A DNA stretch of 22,933 nt from Pirellulaceae bacterium (lineage in GTDB: Bacteria; Planctomycetota; Planctomycetia; Pirellulales; Pirellulaceae). Under the pieces are notes generated by a model. It was not told the DNA's origin, made no database searches, and worked only from the letters and a program-made list of their open reading frames with translations. Where the stretch lies: positions 1 to 22,933 of the forward strand of contig JABDKS010000095.1 in the NCBI GenBank assembly GCA_013002105.1, in the 5' to 3' direction. Shown here in pieces: positions 22,111-22,933 of this stretch (the stretch's first letter is position 1; every line of letters starts with the position of its first letter). The translations under genes were made by a program, and so were the position numbers.

Positions 22111-22803
22111 TTGATCAAGCAGTACGCTATCGGCGACGTTCACGGGTGTTTAAATGCACTGCAAACACTCATGGAGCTGGTCGGTCCGTCATCGGACGAC
22201 CTGCTGGTGATGCTGGGTGATTACGTCGATCGTGGGCCAGATTCGCGCGGCGTCTTGCAGTGGCTGATCGATCGGTCATCACGAGCCAATATGGTTTGCT
22301 TACGAGGCAACCATGAAATCATGATGCTGGATGCTCGACGCGATCTTCACTACCGCCGACGCTGGTGCCAAGCTGGCGGTGGTGAGACCTGGGACTCGTA
22401 CGAGGATGCGACCGACGATTTCGAAAGTTTTGCTGCGATCCCCGATCAACATTGGCAATTTCTAGAGAACTTGCTGCCCTATTACGAAACCGAGACGCAC
22501 GTTTTTATTCATGCCGCTGCCTACGGCGACGTCCCGATGGAGGAGCAGCCGGAGTACATGTTGTTCTGGGAACGGTTCGGGATGATTACGCCACGCGAGG
22601 ACGGAAAAACTTTTGTTTGTGGTCACACCCGCCAACACAGCGGATTGCCAAAACAAGTGGAACACGCGATCTGCATTGACACGAGCGCCTGCCGCGGTGG
22701 ATGGCTGACTTGTTTGGACGTGCAAGCGGGCAAGTACTATCAAGCCAACGAAGATCAAGAGACCAGAAGCGGATGGATGGACGAGTTGGAATCCGATCTT
22801 TGA
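22111..22803 (+). CDS. PPP-family metallophosphoesterase (Ser/Thr phosphatase-like)
   Basis: A 230-residue calcineurin-like phosphoesterase. The metal-binding motifs are complete: GDVHG (8-12), GDYVDRG (36-42), GNHE (66-69), a histidine in HVFIHAA (about 134) and CGHT (170-173). The size and the bacterial PrpA/PphA-like arrangement suggest a cytoplasmic protein phosphatase or a dinucleoside-polyphosphate hydrolase; the sequence alone does not separate these. The start is TTG 22111-22113, with GGGAAAAG about 8 nt upstream as a weak ribosome-binding site. It could oppose Ser/Thr kinases of this genome, but it is 18 kb from the one in this window, so no direct link is claimed. Upstream is the gene-poor region 21251-22110. 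Confidence 0.9.
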   Translation: MIKQYAIGDVHGCLNALQTLMELVGPSSDDLLVMLGDYVDRGPDSRGVLQWLIDRSSRANMVCLRGNHEIMMLDARRDLHYRRRWCQAGGGETWDSYEDATDDFESFAAIPDQHWQFLENLLPYYETETHVFIHAAAYGDVPMEEQPEYMLFWERFGMITPREDGKTFVCGHTRQHSGLPKQVEHAICIDTSACRGGWLTCLDVQAGKYYQANEDQETRSGWMDELESDL

Positions 22804-22811
22804 ATGAACAG

Positions 22812-22832
22812 CCACTCCCCTGCCCCACCCTG
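22812..22832 (+). promoter_or_regulatory. C-rich leader element, variant copy after the phosphatase gene
   Basis: CTCCCCTGCCCC followed by ACCCTG is on the plus strand, 11 of 12 matching the core of the 14-mer. An ATG at 22844 follows after 11 nt but its frame closes after 10 codons, so the gene it might serve is not visible. Confidence 0.4.
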
Positions 22833-22893
22833 ATCGCGACATTCATGACGGCAAAGCGTTCGCCCAATGGCACTTAATCTACATTGCTGATTC

Positions 22894-22916
22894 ACCCTCC
22901 CGCGCGGCGGGAGGGT
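22894..22916. terminator. Strong GC hairpin, terminator or REP-like element
   Basis: ACCCTCCCGC (22894-22903), loop GCG, GCGGGAGGGT (22907-22916): a perfect 10-bp stem about 90 nt after the phosphatase stop. With no U-tract it may be a dispersed intergenic palindrome of the kind common in planctomycete genomes rather than a classic terminator. Confidence 0.5.
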
Positions 22917-22933
22917 CATACGCCGTAGCGGCC

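Noticed and set aside
21923..22114. 63-codon plus-strand frame ending in a TTGA overlap with the phosphatase gene
   Set aside because: The overlap and codon use are suggestive, but the peptide matches nothing I know and a different frame is equally open. Kept only as a note in the gene-free region.
1..22933. CRISPR array, tRNA or rRNA, transposon ends
   Set aside because: No regularly spaced repeats of 25-40 nt, no cloverleaf with a CCA end and no transposase-like frame were seen. The short direct repeats found have two or three copies only.

Overview
The window looks like a chromosomal stretch from a planctomycete, most likely Pirellulaceae (Rhodopirellula-like). This is inferred from family content, not from any search. 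Lineage-typical genes are a DUF1559-type protein with a zinc ribbon, a planctomycete-type cytochrome c domain fused to a DUF2231-like membrane domain, a Hanks-type Ser/Thr kinase with an extracytoplasmic C-terminus, and a kinase-adjacent ECF-like sigma factor. Shine-Dalgarno motifs are scarce and many starts are GTG or TTG. Almost everything is housekeeping or lineage-core. I see no insertion sequence, integrase, phage gene, CRISPR array, tRNA or rRNA.

Layout. 1-416 is the 3' part of a gene resembling the dihydrodipicolinate synthase family. 445-2462 is a minus-strand group: yhaM-like 3'-5' exoribonuclease, queC (queuosine precursor synthesis) and a small three-helix membrane protein. 2795-5392 (+) holds the kinase and the sigma-factor-like regulator. 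5630-8875 (+) holds the cytochrome c/DUF2231 protein and, 6 nt later, ppk1. 8948-10384 (-) is purB. 10501-12486 (+) is a large exported protein of unknown function. 12544-16493 (-) is a cofactor/nucleotide group in transcription order larB, nnrD, ribF, nrnA. 16638-17852 (+) is argG. 17954-18862 (-) is the DUF1559 protein. 18984-19433 (+) is dtd. 19468-20196 (-) is a YdjM-like membrane hydrolase. 20462-21250 (+) is a CvpA-like protein. 21251-22110 has no convincing gene but carries a duplicated 12-bp palindrome and an AT-rich hairpin. 22111-22803 (+) is a PPP-family phosphoesterase. The window ends with a strong GC hairpin.

How the genes fit together. The LarB-NnrD pair is translationally coupled (ATGA overlap) and both proteins act on nicotinamide-dinucleotide-type molecules. 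RibF makes FMN/FAD and NrnA degrades pAp/nano-RNA, so this group is a plausible cofactor synthesis, repair and recycling unit. The kinase and sigma-like gene probably form a signalling pair. The membrane cytochrome and Ppk1 are so close that co-expression is likely.

The least explained structure is a C-rich leader element (CCCTCCCCTGCCCC or close variants on the coding strand). It lies at the 5' ends of yhaM, ribF, larB and ydjM, with one more copy after the last gene. Two copies are identical over 14 nt. I saw no clear evidence of a wholly new gene system.
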